Of a stretch of DNA of 64,000 bases, positions 50,439-63,185 are shown piece after piece (positions within the stretch are counted from its first letter, which is position 1; the number at the start of each line of letters is the position of its first letter). The stretch is from positions 1 to 64,000 of the forward strand of contig JAHLMK010000011.1 of assembly GCA_019915135.1 (NCBI GenBank), given 5' to 3'. The DNA is from Strobilurus pachycystidiatus. Taxonomy: Eukaryota; Basidiomycota; Agaricomycetes; Agaricales; Physalacriaceae. The notes below the pieces were generated by a model that was not told the DNA's origin, made no database searches, and saw nothing but the letters and a program-made list of their open reading frames with translations. A program made the position numbers and the translations under genes.

Positions 50439-52751
50439 TCACAACCGCTGGGGAAGCCAATGTCCACGAAGGGCCCTCGCCACTTGTACTTCAGCAGACG
50501 TTGAAGGCCGGACTGCAAACCCGCGTTCTTCTCCAAGTCCATGCAAAAGCTCCCTCCCGCCCAGGAAACGCTGCACGCCTGGTTCATCAGATTCAAGATT
50601 CTCGAACGAACCGCTTAGCTCGAAGTCGTCCAGTTCGTCAACCTCCGTCGGTCTGTCCTCGTCATCGGAATCGTCTTCACATACGAATGCAGGTCTCATA
50701 TCCATCTCTGCAGGTTCTTCTACAGCCTGACCATCCTGTTCGAACCCTTCCGTTGAAAATTCGCTCCTTGGGTACCAATAGCCTTCCCCCGTAGATTCTT
50801 CTGTCGCAGCTGGATACTCCTCCCCATGATCCCGTTCCTCTTCCGAGTTTTCGTCATGCCAGTCAAGAGCATCCCAGTAATAGGGGGAGTCGTGCTGTGC
50901 GTCTCCTGCGTAGGTCATCTCCATTGGCGGCTGATGAGTATTGAGCCAACAGATTGCATTGTCGTAGTCGGAGTCATCTTGCGGGTCCTCGTATTCAAGA
51001 ACGACAGCGTTAGGATGAAAAGGAAGATGCAGAAAACTATCGTTGTCTTGCAGTAGGATGTCAGAGATTCTAGATGTAGGAGTGTCTGCAGTGTCTTCGA
51101 GATCGTGATAGGTAGAGTACTGCAAGGCGTCGGGTTTCTCTGCAGGAGCGTGATCAGGAAAACAGAAGTATTTGGAGGAGTTGGGTGCAGCAGACGGTTG
51201 CTCAAAGAAAGACTGTCGCTGTCCTTGTTGAGAAGCAGATTGCGAAGGACCTAAAGACGGGCTGGAAGGAATGCGCGCCTCTGAGGCTGGGTTATCGAAA
51301 TTCAAGAGCTCTGAGTCGGGATCCTGTTCGTGGCGTGTGGCAATGTGAGAAGCCCAGAGCATAGGTCGTGTATCCAATATAACAGTCTTGTTGGGCGCGC
51401 TAAGTACAGATGCCTTCGATGGAAGAGCAAAGTCAGACTTTTCGATGTCCCAGACCTCGGATTCGTGGCCCTTGTCAGCCGAATCAGCCGAGTGAGCGAC
51501 AGAGGCTTCGACATCGGGCTCCTCGTCAGTCGTGTCTTCCTTGGCCACTGACTTGGTCTTTTTGTTGCACTTGCGCTTGGGAGCGGGACTAGGTGGGGTG
51601 CTGGCCGACTCTTCGTCGGAAGTGTCAAGACGTTCCGGTTTCTGCGTAGAAGAACCGTTACGGCGAGGTTTCTCTGGAGCGTGGACATCCTCGTCTTCTG
51701 TGGAAAATTCGCTCGGCGGACAACGTTTCTTCGTGACCGGTTTCTTAACATTGTTCGAAGCGGATGACTTCTTCCTTAGCGGCGTCACCCTCCCGTGGTC
51801 ACTCTCTTCCGCGGAGGATGAAGGTTCCCGTCTGCGCTTCTTCTTTAACTGAAGACTCTGATGGGCATTGAGAAAGCGATCTTCGGAAAAATGTATGGGA
51901 ACTAGGAATATCAGGAACTCTGTGCGTCGCGTACAAGGGGAAATGCACCTTTGCTGTCTCGCCGCTTAGATATCGAGGTCTTCTTCGATGCACGCCCTCT
52001 GCCAAAGACGCCCAGTGACGGTGCTATTTTGGCCTAGGTATCACTCAGCAAGACCTCTCAATGAACACGTCATGGGCTCACCGTCAATCTGTGCTTACCG
52101 ACATTAGAAGCGGAAAAGCCATGCATAAGAGCCAGTCCAGGCGGGACTTTGTCCTTCTTGGCGGGACCCTTTGACTTTCTTGTCGCAGCCTTGGAAGTCT
52201 TGACAACCTCGCCTTGCGCGGTATGATCCGACTCATCGTTTTCCTTCTGGACCGGATGGACTATAACGTGTTTCGCACGTCTGCGCTCGCGTCGCTCAGC
52301 CAGCCCTGTCCCATGGTCAGCGTGGAATGCCTAGAGAAAATCCATGCGACATACGAGCAGCATGCTCGTCGTCTGAGCCTTCTGCGGGTTTCTGCTTTTT
52401 CGCTGGGGGAGAGTCCATTGTTTGGGCGGGGCGCTTCTTGGGCTTCTTTTCGATAGTCTTCGATTTAGCAGCGGGAAAATCGGGCGGCGGTGGCTTGGAA
52501 AGAGGTGGCTGGACGGGCTTGGAGGAGCGGGGCTTGAGAATGGGAGTGCCAAAGCCGTATTGACTGCCACTGGGATTGACTGCCGGAGCTGGAGCGCTGG
52601 AGACGACGGAACGGGCGGGACCTTGAGAGGCATAGGATTTCGTGTGTGCTTTCTGTTCGCTGACAAACGATGCAATGAAATGGTCCTTGTTAATTTTGGG
52701 AAGTTGACCGAGCTGGTTCGAGAGGGAGGGACCGCGTTGTGAAAGTGACAT
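50439..52751 (-). CDS. Large disordered, probably nuclear protein; conserved hypothetical
   Basis: Minus strand, ATG 52751, stop 50439-50441, four exons with introns of about 49-70 bp. The first intron (GTATGT...GGACAG) removes an apparent stop after SLGIPR. It starts MSLSQRGPSLSNQLGQLPKI and contains a Pro/Ser/Lys-rich section and basic stretches (ERRERRRAKHVIVHPVQKEN; KSKGPAKKDKVPPGLALMHG). A short constrained motif follows (IAPSLGVFGRGRASKKTSI). A very acidic Ser/Glu/Asp-rich second half comes next, and then a distinctive C-terminus (VQRFLGGRELLHGLGEE, then VARALRGHWLPQRL). The basic patches suggest nuclear location. The two conserved-looking islands imply a family, but I cannot name it. 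It sits tail-to-head behind SMC1 on the same strand. Confidence 0.6.
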
Positions 52752-52926
52752 GATGGACGGGGACTAGGCTAGTTACGATTTGATCGGCACTGGAAAGCGC
52801 TCTGACGGACAGCAACTTGGTATACAGTAGAAAGTACAGGCGGTAATAAGAATAAATGCTAATAGGTTACAACCAGTAGAAAGCAAGCATCGACACAGGT
52901 ATAGCAGCAAACATAGAGTCGCAGAA

Positions 52927-55900
52927 TCATTCATCATATTGTGTGAGCTAGGACGCTCGGCAATCAGCATCGCACCAATGAGGTCGGACGGAGAACTCAC
53001 ATCAAGCGTAAGAGAGCAGGAACTGTTCACTTCCTGATCGCGGTATATCCCAACGAGAGAGTTACCACGCTCATACAAAGAACCCTTCAAGCTGATGACG
53101 ATAAATTGGAACGTATCTGACGAATGCTTCCGGATGTAGTTCGCTATCTTTGCAACATTTGTGTTGTCGAGAGCAGCATCGACCTCGTCCAGAACGAAGA
53201 AAGGTGCCGGTTGATAGCTATGAATGGCGAACAGCAAGGCAAGAGCAGCGACAGTCTTTTCTCCACCAGACAGTTGATCCATGTCGCGGAATCGCTTCAT
53301 GGGAGGCATAGCGTGGTACTTGACACCAGCATTATAAGGTTCCTAGAAGCTCGTGAGTATGAAATCAACCACAGGACCGAAGAGCTGACCTCGTTATCTT
53401 CCAGTGCAAGGTACGCGACACCACCCATCGGTGCTGCCTTGCCTTTTGTCAAGTCCTTGTAAACAGTGTCGATGCAATCCGAAATGTGGTTGAAAGCCTT
53501 ATTGAAGAGGTCACAACTGTTGGGCCATCATCAGCTACCGTGAATCATCAGTGTTTTGAGTACACAGACCGTCGCTGCTTGACATCGTTGAACTGGTCTC
53601 GAGCTGTCTTCGAATCCTTGCGAGACTGGTCAGCCTCCCTCTCAGTTTCTGCCAACTTAGCCTCGACGTCGTCCAGGCTACATAGAGTTCAGTCCAGTCT
53701 ACACCGTCATGGGCGAGGAGTTACGTACCGGTCTACGGCCTTCATGTTCGGTGCCATCTTGTCTATTTCAGCAACCAGAGCAGCAATGTCTTGGTCGAAC
53801 TCTTCCAGTTTGCGCTAAACAGCAGTGAGAATCACACAGAGAACGTCAACACTCGCACTCACATCGCGGTCTTCCTGAGTCAACTCATCGAAATCAACCT
53901 CGATTCCGTAGTCCGGGACGCGCTTCGGGTGCTGAGTGTGGTCCTCATCTTCGTCGACATCCATAGCCATATCGTCAACAAGGTTCTGTGGTAGTACCGT
54001 CAGAATCCCTCCAATTAAGGACTTGAACGAGCGTACCTCTTCCATAGGTACATGATTGAGGTTTCCAGTGACAAGCGGGAGTTGGACCTCTTCCAACCGA
54101 CACTTCCGATATATCGCTGAGCGTTCAATTCCAAACTTTTCAATTTCATCATTCTAGACCCAGGTCAACGAGAACAGAATGACAAAATGGTGAACAAAAC
54201 ACATACACGCATTGTGATTTCTTTCATCGATTGCTCAAGAGCCTTGGATGCCTTAAAAGTGACCTTCTTGACCTGCTCCATTTCCTTGGTTTTCTCTTCC
54301 AAAGTAGCCTGGAGCTCGCCGAGATCCTCTTGCAGGGATTCAATCATGGACTCGGTATTTGATATCTCGTTGACGATGGACTCTTTCTCCCCCTGCAGCC
54401 TTTCCGACGTAGCCTGTTCAGCGGCAATGTTAACTTCCAGAGTCTGCAGGCGCTCCTTCGCACTTTCTAATGCATCATTCTCAAAGTCGCGCCTGACCAG
54501 TGTCAGTTATAGAGAAGGAAGCATACATGACTGAACTTACTGGTGCTTCAATCGCGCAATCTGTGTCTCATATCGAAGTCGAACGGCACTTTCCTCCTTG
54601 GCCACCTGCAGTTGTCGCTCCTCGTATTCGCCGATGTTCTTGACTTTGATCTTGCGACAGAAGGAAGCGAAAATCCGCTCCGTGGCTTTATCAATGGATG
54701 CCTTCAGTCGAGTGATTTCGGCGGTAATGTTATTCCAGTTTGCTTGAGCCTGCCCATGCGTCAACTCGAGGCCAGTAAGTTTAGGACTCGCCGCGCACCT
54801 TCGCCAAAGCAGGAGAGTTGGTCTTAATCTCAGTATCGAGATGTTTCAGCTCATCCTTTAACCCCGTCAAGCGTCGCTTACAGGCATTCTGAGGAACTGT
54901 GAGCCATGACAGAAAGGGTAGAAGCGAGAACTGACCAGATCGTCCCTAGCCATAGTGATAGAGGACTCCAGTCGTGTGACATCAGCAATGAGATTGTCGT
55001 CAGTCTTGTTTCGGGGCTTCTGCTTTCCAAGTTCGCGAAGTTGGCTTAGAAGAGAGTCCCTTTGCCGGATAAGGCCCTGGAGATCCTTTTCGTCCCACTT
55101 CTTCGAGCTACCGTGGCTACTGCGTCCACCGGTGATCAAACCACTTTTGTGGATGATCGTCCCCTCCAAAGTGACAGCTGCCAAATCTCAACGACGAATT
55201 AGACAAGGGTAAACACGGAGCTTTACCTTTCACCTCTTGTCCTTTATCGTAGCAAACATATCGAGCAACCTCCATCGTATCGCAAACCAGAGCGCTGCCA
55301 CACGCGTGGTGCATGGCACGCTCGACAGCAGGCTCATATTGAATGACGTCGACTGCAAGTCTTGCTCCCTTGGCGAACGAACGGAATTTGTCGTTGACGG
55401 CCTTGACCTGGATAGTGTCCAAGGGGATGAATGTAGCCTGCCCCGCTCTTTGATTGCGCATGTACTGCGGGACAATTCAGATTTGATTCAATCTCAGAGT
55501 GGAAAGGGCTCACCTCGATACAATCTATAGCTGTCTTCTCTTCATCGACAACGACTGCATCAATGTTGCGTCCCAAAACAACCGAAACTGCAGTCTCGTA
55601 CTTGCGCTGTGAAGGCTTGCACAGGTCAATGACGCGCCCGCGTACACCTGGCAGGGAGTTGATTGGTGTGAGTAGAGTAGGATACTGGGGCCGTACCTGG
55701 GAAGAGCCGTTGCAGGTTGGCCAGGGTTTCCTTTAGACGCATCTCTTTCTCAGACTCGTGTTTGTCAACACCGGCCTGCAAAAGCTGGTTGAACACTTGT
55801 TGAAGCTTCTCGTTTGCCTGCGTTTCCAATTGCCTGGAGGGCGTGGATAAGGTTCGCCCAGGACGAAAGAAGAGAATTCTTACTCAATCCTGATCTTTTC

Positions 55901-57682
55901 TGATTGTTGATTCTCGAGTTCTTGCTTCTTTTCCGTCAATTCTGCTTGACACTGTGCGATCTTGGCTTCGAGCTATTGCAAAACATGAGATACTGGTTGG
56001 TACCGGTCAAAACAATCTCACCTCGGCCTTCTTCTCGACCTGAGCTTTCAAATCATCAGACTTTGTGACCTTCTTGTCTTGCAAGCCCTCTTGTTTCTCC
56101 TTCAAGGTCGTGAGAGTCCGCCCCGTTGTTTTCTCATCACGGGTGAGATTCTCCAGCGCTTGACGCTCGTCGACGGCGATCGTACTGGCCTGGCCTTGAC
56201 TGCGCGACAAGTCAGCGATCGACGCTGGAGAATTGAGATATCTGCTTACAGTTGGTTGTACTCCTGGAAACTTTCCTCGCTGAGTGCCATATTGTGCTGG
56301 GACGCTTTCCTTTGAGCGTCTGATACGAAGATCAGAGTACGATCACATATGCAATGGAGAGCATACCTTGAGCTTCGTTCGCTGCCTTCTCAGTGGTCCT
56401 GAGTTCAACCTCCAACTTTTGAACCTTGGCAGAAGAGTCCGTGACTGATTTCTCCACGTCTCCTTTAGTCTTTGCTGTCTTGAGGATCTTCCTCTCCGAA
56501 TGCGCGATTTGTGCCTCAATGGCAGCCAGTTCAGGTTTCTTCCAACGCGTATAAACTTCCTTTCCAGAAGGGACTCGAGAGAAACGAACCTTGGTCTCAA
56601 GAATCTTTGCAGTTTTCTTCACTTTTCTTTCGAGCTGCATCACACTAGACCGTGCTTTGGCCTGTTCAGCGCGCGCCGCCTCCAAAGCTTTATCTTGAAG
56701 TCTCTGTTCCTCTCGAAGACCAGCCAGTGCCTTGTTCTGTGTGTTGATCTCGCGAACATTGTTCTCGATACCCTCTTCAATGTGGAAGAGTCGGAATAAG
56801 ATGCGTTCAAGGGTACGAATGTCCTGATCTGCCGGTGAGAGGAATAGAGCACGAGGTGGGCAAGTCACGTACGCGCTCCTGGCACTTGGCTTCAAACCGC
56901 TCTGCTTCAGTTTTTTGCTCCTTGTATTGCTTGATCTCGCCTGCGATACCGCGACGTTTGGTGTAGCTAGAAGTCGCGTTCTCGGTAGCCCTATCCTGGT
57001 CCTCTTTGGCCTTGTCGTATTCTCCGGCTAGCTCCAGAGACCCGCTGATTTGCTCTATAAGACGGGCAAGCTCACGAGGTGACTGAGACGCGACGGCCTC
57101 GACGTCGCCCTGGAAGACGAGGAAATTCTTGGCCTTGACGAGAATATTGTGACCGATGAGGGCTGCGTTGTAGTTGGTGTATGTAACAACTTTGCCGTTG
57201 ATCTTGTATTCGGATGCTCCGGTCGTTGATATCCTGTGCGTTGTTAAGTGCGAAAGTAGGCGATGAAGCGGAGAACGCACGTCCGTTGGAAACGCCACTC
57301 TTTCCCATCAGCAGCAACATAGACCGCGAGCACCCAAGCCTTTCGCGCAGTCCCCTCTCCGTCGTCGCCTTCATCGTCCTCATCGTCTGACTGTGTCTCG
57401 CCCTCGGCGCCGTCCTTTGCCAACTTCCTGCCGCGATATACGAGGTCCTTCAGCTGAGAGCTGCGCAGTTGGGCACTCTTAACACCGAGAACGAACGAGA
57501 TGGCATCCATGAGATTGGATTTTCCCGCTCCATTGGGCCCGATAATCGACGTGAAGTTCTTGAAGGGCCCGATGGTTTGATGTCCTCTGCATGGCTGGTC
57601 AGATAATGCGCAGAGCGGGAGACCATCGTATGCCGCACCGATAGGACTTGAAGTTGCATAGTTCTATGCAAATCAGAGGCAT
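52927..57682 (-). CDS. smc1: Cohesin subunit SMC1
   Basis: Minus strand, ATG 57682 ([15 protein letters not shown], then [19 protein letters not shown]), stop TGA 52927-52929 (LTQYDE). Intron-rich. Walker A is [40 protein letters not shown], typical of SMC1, follows. A long coiled coil carries Gln/Glu/Lys-rich helices. The hinge is at about 55650-55080 ([47 protein letters not shown]). A second coiled coil follows, and the C-terminal ATPase half has the signature [20 protein letters not shown] and Walker [17 protein letters not shown]. All landmarks are in family order and no break is seen. Known role: the SMC1-SMC3 cohesin ring for sister-chromatid cohesion and DNA repair. An acidic insertion ([14 protein letters not shown]) sits in the N-terminal ATPase lobe. 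Confidence 0.93.
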
Positions 57683-58191
57683 TTCCGGCACGCGCACCAC
57701 GCCACAAAATGAAAGTCAAGGAAAAGGTCGTCGCGGTTCGCGTCAAAGCGCGTTACCGAATGTTACCGTCACGCATGAGACGGTTCAAACGCTTCCAACT
57801 TGTGTTTCTCTTGAGTACAAGCCAAGATGTTTGGGTGCCGATTAGCTGTCCAGCTTGAAGGTTGACCCATATTCGTCTCGAACCGGGCAGACTTGCACGC
57901 GAAGGTTACCCTCATACTTAAGTCAGAATGGGCCATATCGGTTCTCCGTGTACTTACAAGTTAATTTCTCAATATCGAGTCCGGGATTCTCACTTCGCGA
58001 AAACAGGTGGCGCTACATTTTTGAGAGTCTACTCAAGTACCACCCGAGCTTCTAAATGATGAAGTCAGTGTCGAAATTGACTCAGAATGTCAGTTGTATA
58101 CAGCCTCAGCCTGGCACAGCCGGCGATCATTTCTCCCGACTTGCGTTATGCTTTAACCACCATCAGCTTGACGCTCTCCTTCAATACCCCC
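57683..58191. other. Intergenic, divergent promoters
   Basis: No gene recognised between SMC1 and the next, divergent gene. Confidence 0.4.
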
Positions 58192-59639
58192 ATGCCACAA
58201 CTCAACAATGAGCTCATAGCCGAGGCCATTACCACCGCGTCTCCCCGCCACCGCGTTCGTCGCCGTGTAACCTCTGACCCATGTCTACCAGGGCGGTTGC
58301 CCCCAATCGGTGCGACAGCCTTCAGTTGTTCAGCGCTTTCCCAACTGACTCAGCATTATAGCCTTCATAGAGCGGAGGCTGAGAGGGCGCTCCTTCCGCC
58401 ATCTTGCGACAATTGAGGCGCAGTCCGTCGCCACCATTGCACGACAATGAGGACGATGGGGACGGCCCTGCCGACTTTGGTCACCCACGACGGTCGTCTA
58501 GCATGGCCTCTGAATCTTCCAATGGATCTGTGCGCTTATTGGCAAAGACAAGTCCGCCCCAAAGCTTTACTGGCCCTTGGAAGGATCCCCAGGTAGATAT
58601 CAGCGACGACTATCAACAAAACATTAAATACGGCCTCACTAGCCTTTCGAAGTCTTCCGTGCCATCGAGCGCAAGGACATCATGTACCTCATGGAAGTTA
58701 GAGATAGGGCCTTCCACGTACGTCTTCTGCGATTATGCTCAACAGCCTTCCATAATGTACACACAGCTACTTCTTCGCAAGACAGGTGACGCCACACCCC
58801 TCTTACATGCTATGCGCATAGGACAATCCCACCGTGACGTCGCTATCATTATCCTCGGTGCTCTATCACGGTGGGTCAATCACCTTGACGAGGATGAAAT
58901 CAGGAAACCCAAGACCAAAGCACTGCTAAAGGCTCTCCGTGCGTACCATTGCTATCAGCACTCTACTCGCTAACCTCTTCCGTACAGGTACAAACTTAAA
59001 ACTAGCCATTGATTACGGTCTAGCCAAATCCCAGAGCGACTTGACTGCCTCGTTCATGCAAACACTTATCATGAGCGAAGGTGACAAGTGGGTGCACAAT
59101 GTCGTCGCGAATGTTACTATTGCCCTACGTGCTGGACCGCCGGGGAGCCTGTCAAAGCGGCTGAGGCTGCTGTTCGAAAATTTGCAACGCGCGAATTGGG
59201 ACGGGCAGAGCTCATTGCCACTCTAGAAGACTACGTGGCCAACGCAACGGTCGACCTTCTCATGATGGCTGCCTGGAATATAGCTCTTGAAACCATCAAA
59301 GATGAATCGTTACCTGTGAGTTTCCCGACCGTCTCAAGCTACGTTCATGTATTGAACATGTTCCTCATCCAGACATATTTCTTCGCCAGAGACGACCGCA
59401 CGTACAAGGCCTTCAGAGATAAGCTAGACCAACACAACTCTCTTATACGTCAGAAGCTTGGAAAGAGGCTGAAGTGGCAGATGAGAGTGCTAAGCACTGT
59501 ACTGGAAGGCCGAACAACGACATATCGGGTACGTGCATACTCTCTTGGCCTCCGTGGACTCCCGACTAATTTTCTCCTACTCGAGTAGAGAAAGGTTGAA
59601 CTTCTGGCTGGGGAGCTCGATGTTGGCGAAGGCGTGTAA
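58192..59639 (+). CDS. Conserved hypothetical protein, helical repeat-like
   Basis: The 3' end is clear (stop TAA 59637-59639) and several GT/AG introns are clear. The 5' end is not: the ATG at 58192 (MPQLNNELIAEAITTASPRH) needs an intron at about 58309-58361, and another possible start is 58503 (MASESSNGSVRLLAKTSPPQ). The well-supported core reads PFEVFRAIERKDIMYLMEVR, then LLLRKTGDATPLLHAMRIGQ and IIILGALSRWVNHLDEDEI. It continues as AIDYGLAKSQSDLTASFMQT, LIATLEDYVANATVDLLMMA and YFFARDDRTYKAFRDKLDQH. The pattern suggests an alpha-helical, ankyrin/HEAT-like scaffold. I recognise it as a conserved fungal hypothetical but have no name or function for it. Divergent from SMC1. Confidence 0.6.
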
Positions 59640-60387
59640 TTTATGATCCGAATCATTTTTGCCTTGCATGTTTCACATTTGTTGTATAGTATGTACTAAC
59701 ATTTCCCCTCGAGACACAGTGCCCCGAGTTTGCTACCTGCCTCTGCTCATAAAAGGTGCCGCGCTGGTAGAAACCCACAACCAGTGCAGGCGTATTACTG
59801 AGCAAACATCGAGTGCTTTTGTTCTTGCTCGTTACAAGGTGCCGGCCTACTTCTCAAAACCACCGAGGGAGCGGCGTATTCTCGAGCAGACATCTTATCT
59901 ATCTTTGTGTATCGTGATGTAGGTCCCGCCTTGTAGCTAGCTGCTCCCACAAAGGAGAATTCGGATTTGTGCCACTTGGACTGCGCGTACTCTCCCAAAA
60001 ATTTCATCGTCCCCTCGCCGTCGGGGCGAACAGACATGAACGCCTTAACATGTAACTCTGGCTACCGTTAGTCTCGTCACGCTTCCGCAGTTCTTTTTAC
60101 TATTGGCGAAATCTCGTTTGCTATCGAACACATCCGGTTGCCGAGTCTACCACGTACATTGTTGCCTGGATTTTGGATGTCCACAGGGCATAGTCTACGT
60201 ACTTACTTATCGATGCGATGACAACAGTTCAAGGTGGCAAGATAATATTTGTATAAGTACAGCGCCCCATACATTGACCGGCGAGTTGAGCGCCGGCGGC
60301 TTCGTCTTGAGAAATAGTCAAGACACTGTAAGAGTAGATACTCTACAACCGTCCCGTTACAGACCGACACTTCTGAATTACATGGCC
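59640..60387. other. Convergent intergenic region with possible exon remnants
   Basis: Two diverged copies of a roughly 70-bp unit (GGCGTATT...GAGCA.ACATC, near 59790 and 59873) lie in tandem. A minus-strand frame at about 60035-59930 (FMSVRPDGEGTMKFLGEYAQ) reads like protein and may be a leftover exon of a lost gene. No complete gene is visible. Confidence 0.35.
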
Positions 60388-62258
60388 TTACATCAGCCCA
60401 GCTTGAACCCAGTATTCAGGCGAGAAATATGTGGTCAGTTCCCATCCAACCTTCTTGGCACCAATCGTCACATGGGTCTGGATGCCACCAGACTTGTCCA
60501 ACTTGCGATGGTTGCTGTTCGAATACATGAGCGCCCACGTCTCACTACCCCCGAAGGAAACACGTACTATGCTTTAGCGACTTCCCGAGCAACCCAGCCC
60601 TTTCCGCGCTCTCCAGCTTCTGGTCCTTCAACCCGACTTCGTCACAGAACTTCTCGACGGCGGTGCAAACATGAAGATCATCCGGACAGTATGCGCTGGA
60701 GTGGATCATCAGTCTCAAACACACAGCCTGAACTTGACATAGGACCGACCGAACAGGCATGTAGAACTTGGGGAATACGACGTCCTCTCCAGCATAAAGC
60801 TCGTAATAGAACATGAGACCGCCATCAGGCATGAACCCGGCATTAGCTTTAGCGGGCCAGTGAGGCTCGACAACAGAGGAAGCATCAACATTTTTGGAAG
60901 AGCTGGCGTTCGGGAACAAGTTGTTCCATAGAATCTCGACCTTTCCAAGGGCTTGCTGAACGTTGGGGCTGTCAAGTGCTCCGCCTAGGGTGAAGCATCG
61001 TTGAGCGTCCGCCCAAGTGGTACCCACTATTTGGAAGCAGTATATCTATTCCGCAATCAGCGCCGATATGACAGATGACCCGCATTGTCGCACCTTCAGA
61101 CGGTTGACATCTGGCTCAACACAGTCTACTGCAAGCATTCCTACAAGAGGAGCCTGTTGAGGTTCAAGACCCTCAACGTACGAAATCAGCGTCTCAAATG
61201 GCTTGCTCATAGTAGAATGAAGACGAGGAAGTAGGTCTTTCAACGACTTGAAATCATCTTCAGCGGTTGGGGCCTTGGAGGTTATCCTCAGCTGTCCGGA
61301 TGGCGCGCAGAAAGCGGTGTTGTAATAAGCCTTCAGGGTGAGGGTGCCGGATGCTGAGAAATCGAAGCCTGGTAGTTGTCCGTCAGCACAAACATGGGTG
61401 CATAGATCATTCAACCCCAACGAAGAAACGACTGCCAGGTGGAATTTCATCTCCCTTGTGATCGGGAAACAGGAATTTCTCAATCTCCTTACGCCAGACC
61501 ATACCCTGCTCCGGGCAAGAAACGACACCGAGTCCTCCTTCAGGAGAGGTCAGATAGTCCAGCACCAAGTCTCCCTTGAGCGGAATTCCAGTCTCCGGAT
61601 GTCTACATTCATCGTGAGTCTTGAACAATTTATGATCGGTGAAGAACTTTACAGCGGATCGATTGCGAAACGAAGCTGCCGCGTGGGTTCACCTCGTCGC
61701 GGTTTCGAGCGATTGGGAATTACCCAGCTCAACTCGATCGGACTACCATCGACGGTCATAAGTGATCCAGGGCCCTTTCTCTCAGTAGGACCCATGAAGC
61801 CGAGGACTCTGGCATAGACAAATGTAAGGAAGCGAGCCTGGACCTCCATAGTGAAGTCTGCGGTCTCCAGCATGGATGCGAAGGGTTTGCCAAGCGTGTC
61901 CCAATGGAAGGCTGCCTGTGATGACATGGGCGGCAACACCTAGGCCCCAAGCTGAGTGTCTTCTGGCAAGGGATCAATGTAAACTTACTTGAGTTAGAGC
62001 GTCGTATACTGAGAAGTTGTCAACTCCGTCCGTCCGCTGGCCTTCGAGTTTCCCTTCGCGCAAAGAACTTTCGCCGAGGAGAGACACGACCACTTCCCGT
62101 ACCACTTCAAGCGATGAGCTGCCATTGCGGGTAGTAGTGCCGTTTGCCGCTTCGGTCTGAGTGCGTCGGGCTGGCATGTATGGAGTCAGCATTACCAATG
62201 TTAGCAAACGAACAGTCGACTCACGAAAGTACGTTGGATCCTGCACAAGATTTTGCAT
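60388..62258 (-). CDS. DMATS-type aromatic prenyltransferase
   Basis: Minus strand, ATG 62258 (MQNLVQDPTYF), first intron at about 62170-62221, proposed stop TAA 60388-60390. Family features in order: FHWDTLGKPFASMLE; the substrate-pocket motif GSPIELSWVI with its Glu (typical of DMATS 'GTPLELSW'); CADGQLPGFDFSASG with GTLTLKAYYNTA; LVGMLAVDCVEPDVNRLKVR; and DGGLMFYYELYAGEDVVFPK with FYMPVRAY. These are the repeated ABBA-barrel strands of dimethylallyl-tryptophan-synthase-like enzymes, which transfer a prenyl group from an allyl diphosphate to an indole or other aromatic. The last intron is the weakest part of the model; with it the protein ends in IQTHVTIGAKKVGWELTTYF. The substrate cannot be predicted. 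Adjacent to an MFS permease. Confidence 0.85.
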
Positions 62259-63185
62259 CCTTTGAGAGAAAAAGGTTGGAGGAAGGAAAGCAACTCAAGA
62301 GACTGAAGGGGATTTATATAACTGGGCGATGAAACCGTTGGGAGTATCAGATTTGATATAAGCAAGATAGGGTGGATGGCATGTCCATTTGGAGATGACG
62401 AGTTGTTATAGCGAAGCAGAGCGACGGTCTCGGGAGCCAGAGCGGCGAGAATGAGTCGAATAGGGCCGAATAAGACAGCATGGAATGACCAATGCGACCT
62501 TGGGAAACGTTTGTCAATGGAGGTCGACCAGATAGACGAGTCGCGTCGTTTCACGGTAAATTTGAATTCCTGCGTGTGGTTAGGGTCCTACAGTAAATCC
62601 TGTGTTATCATTATTATGTAAAGGAGTCGTACTGAATTGAGTCCTCTGGGAGCACCACGAATACGCGTGCGGAGACTGGCGGGAATGTCGTAAGTATTGC
62701 CGTCGACCTTGAACGTTGAACGATTGTACTGGTCATCTTCCGTTGGAATCGACTTGACTGATGTCTTCGGATTGATGACTGAAAGTAGTTTAGTGTTTTG
62801 AGGCTGATGGAGTTATGCGGCAACGGGCAAACGAGGGGTGTCTGATGAGATCTGTATCATCTGATGGCACTGAAGTGATGGATCTGCTCTGCACAAGGCT
62901 TAGGTCAGGCTTAAGTATCGAGCAATATGATTATCATCGATACTCTTATCGACCACAAAGAGTCAATAATCACAAAAAGACGACATACAGCCTTGGCTCA
63001 GTTCTCACTTGGACTTGGATTTGACGGCCTTCAACGCGAGGATCAGACCGTTCAAACTACGTGAAGCCTCGGATGATGAGTCGATGCAGTGATACAAGGC
63101 TCGTGCGAGAGAAGGCTCGTTGAGAGCCGATATCGGGATACAGGTCGCGCCACGACTACATGAATCACAGTAACACTTCGAATGC
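62259..63185. other. Intergenic with an unexplained minus-strand coding-like segment
   Basis: Between the prenyltransferase start and the MFS stop. A minus-strand frame around 62780-62640 (SVKSIPTEDDQYNRSTFKVD, then DIPASLRTRIR) follows a TTTCAG acceptor-like site. A further frame lies near 62570-62400. They may be exons of a small or decayed gene; no start, domain or family could be settled. Confidence 0.35.
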
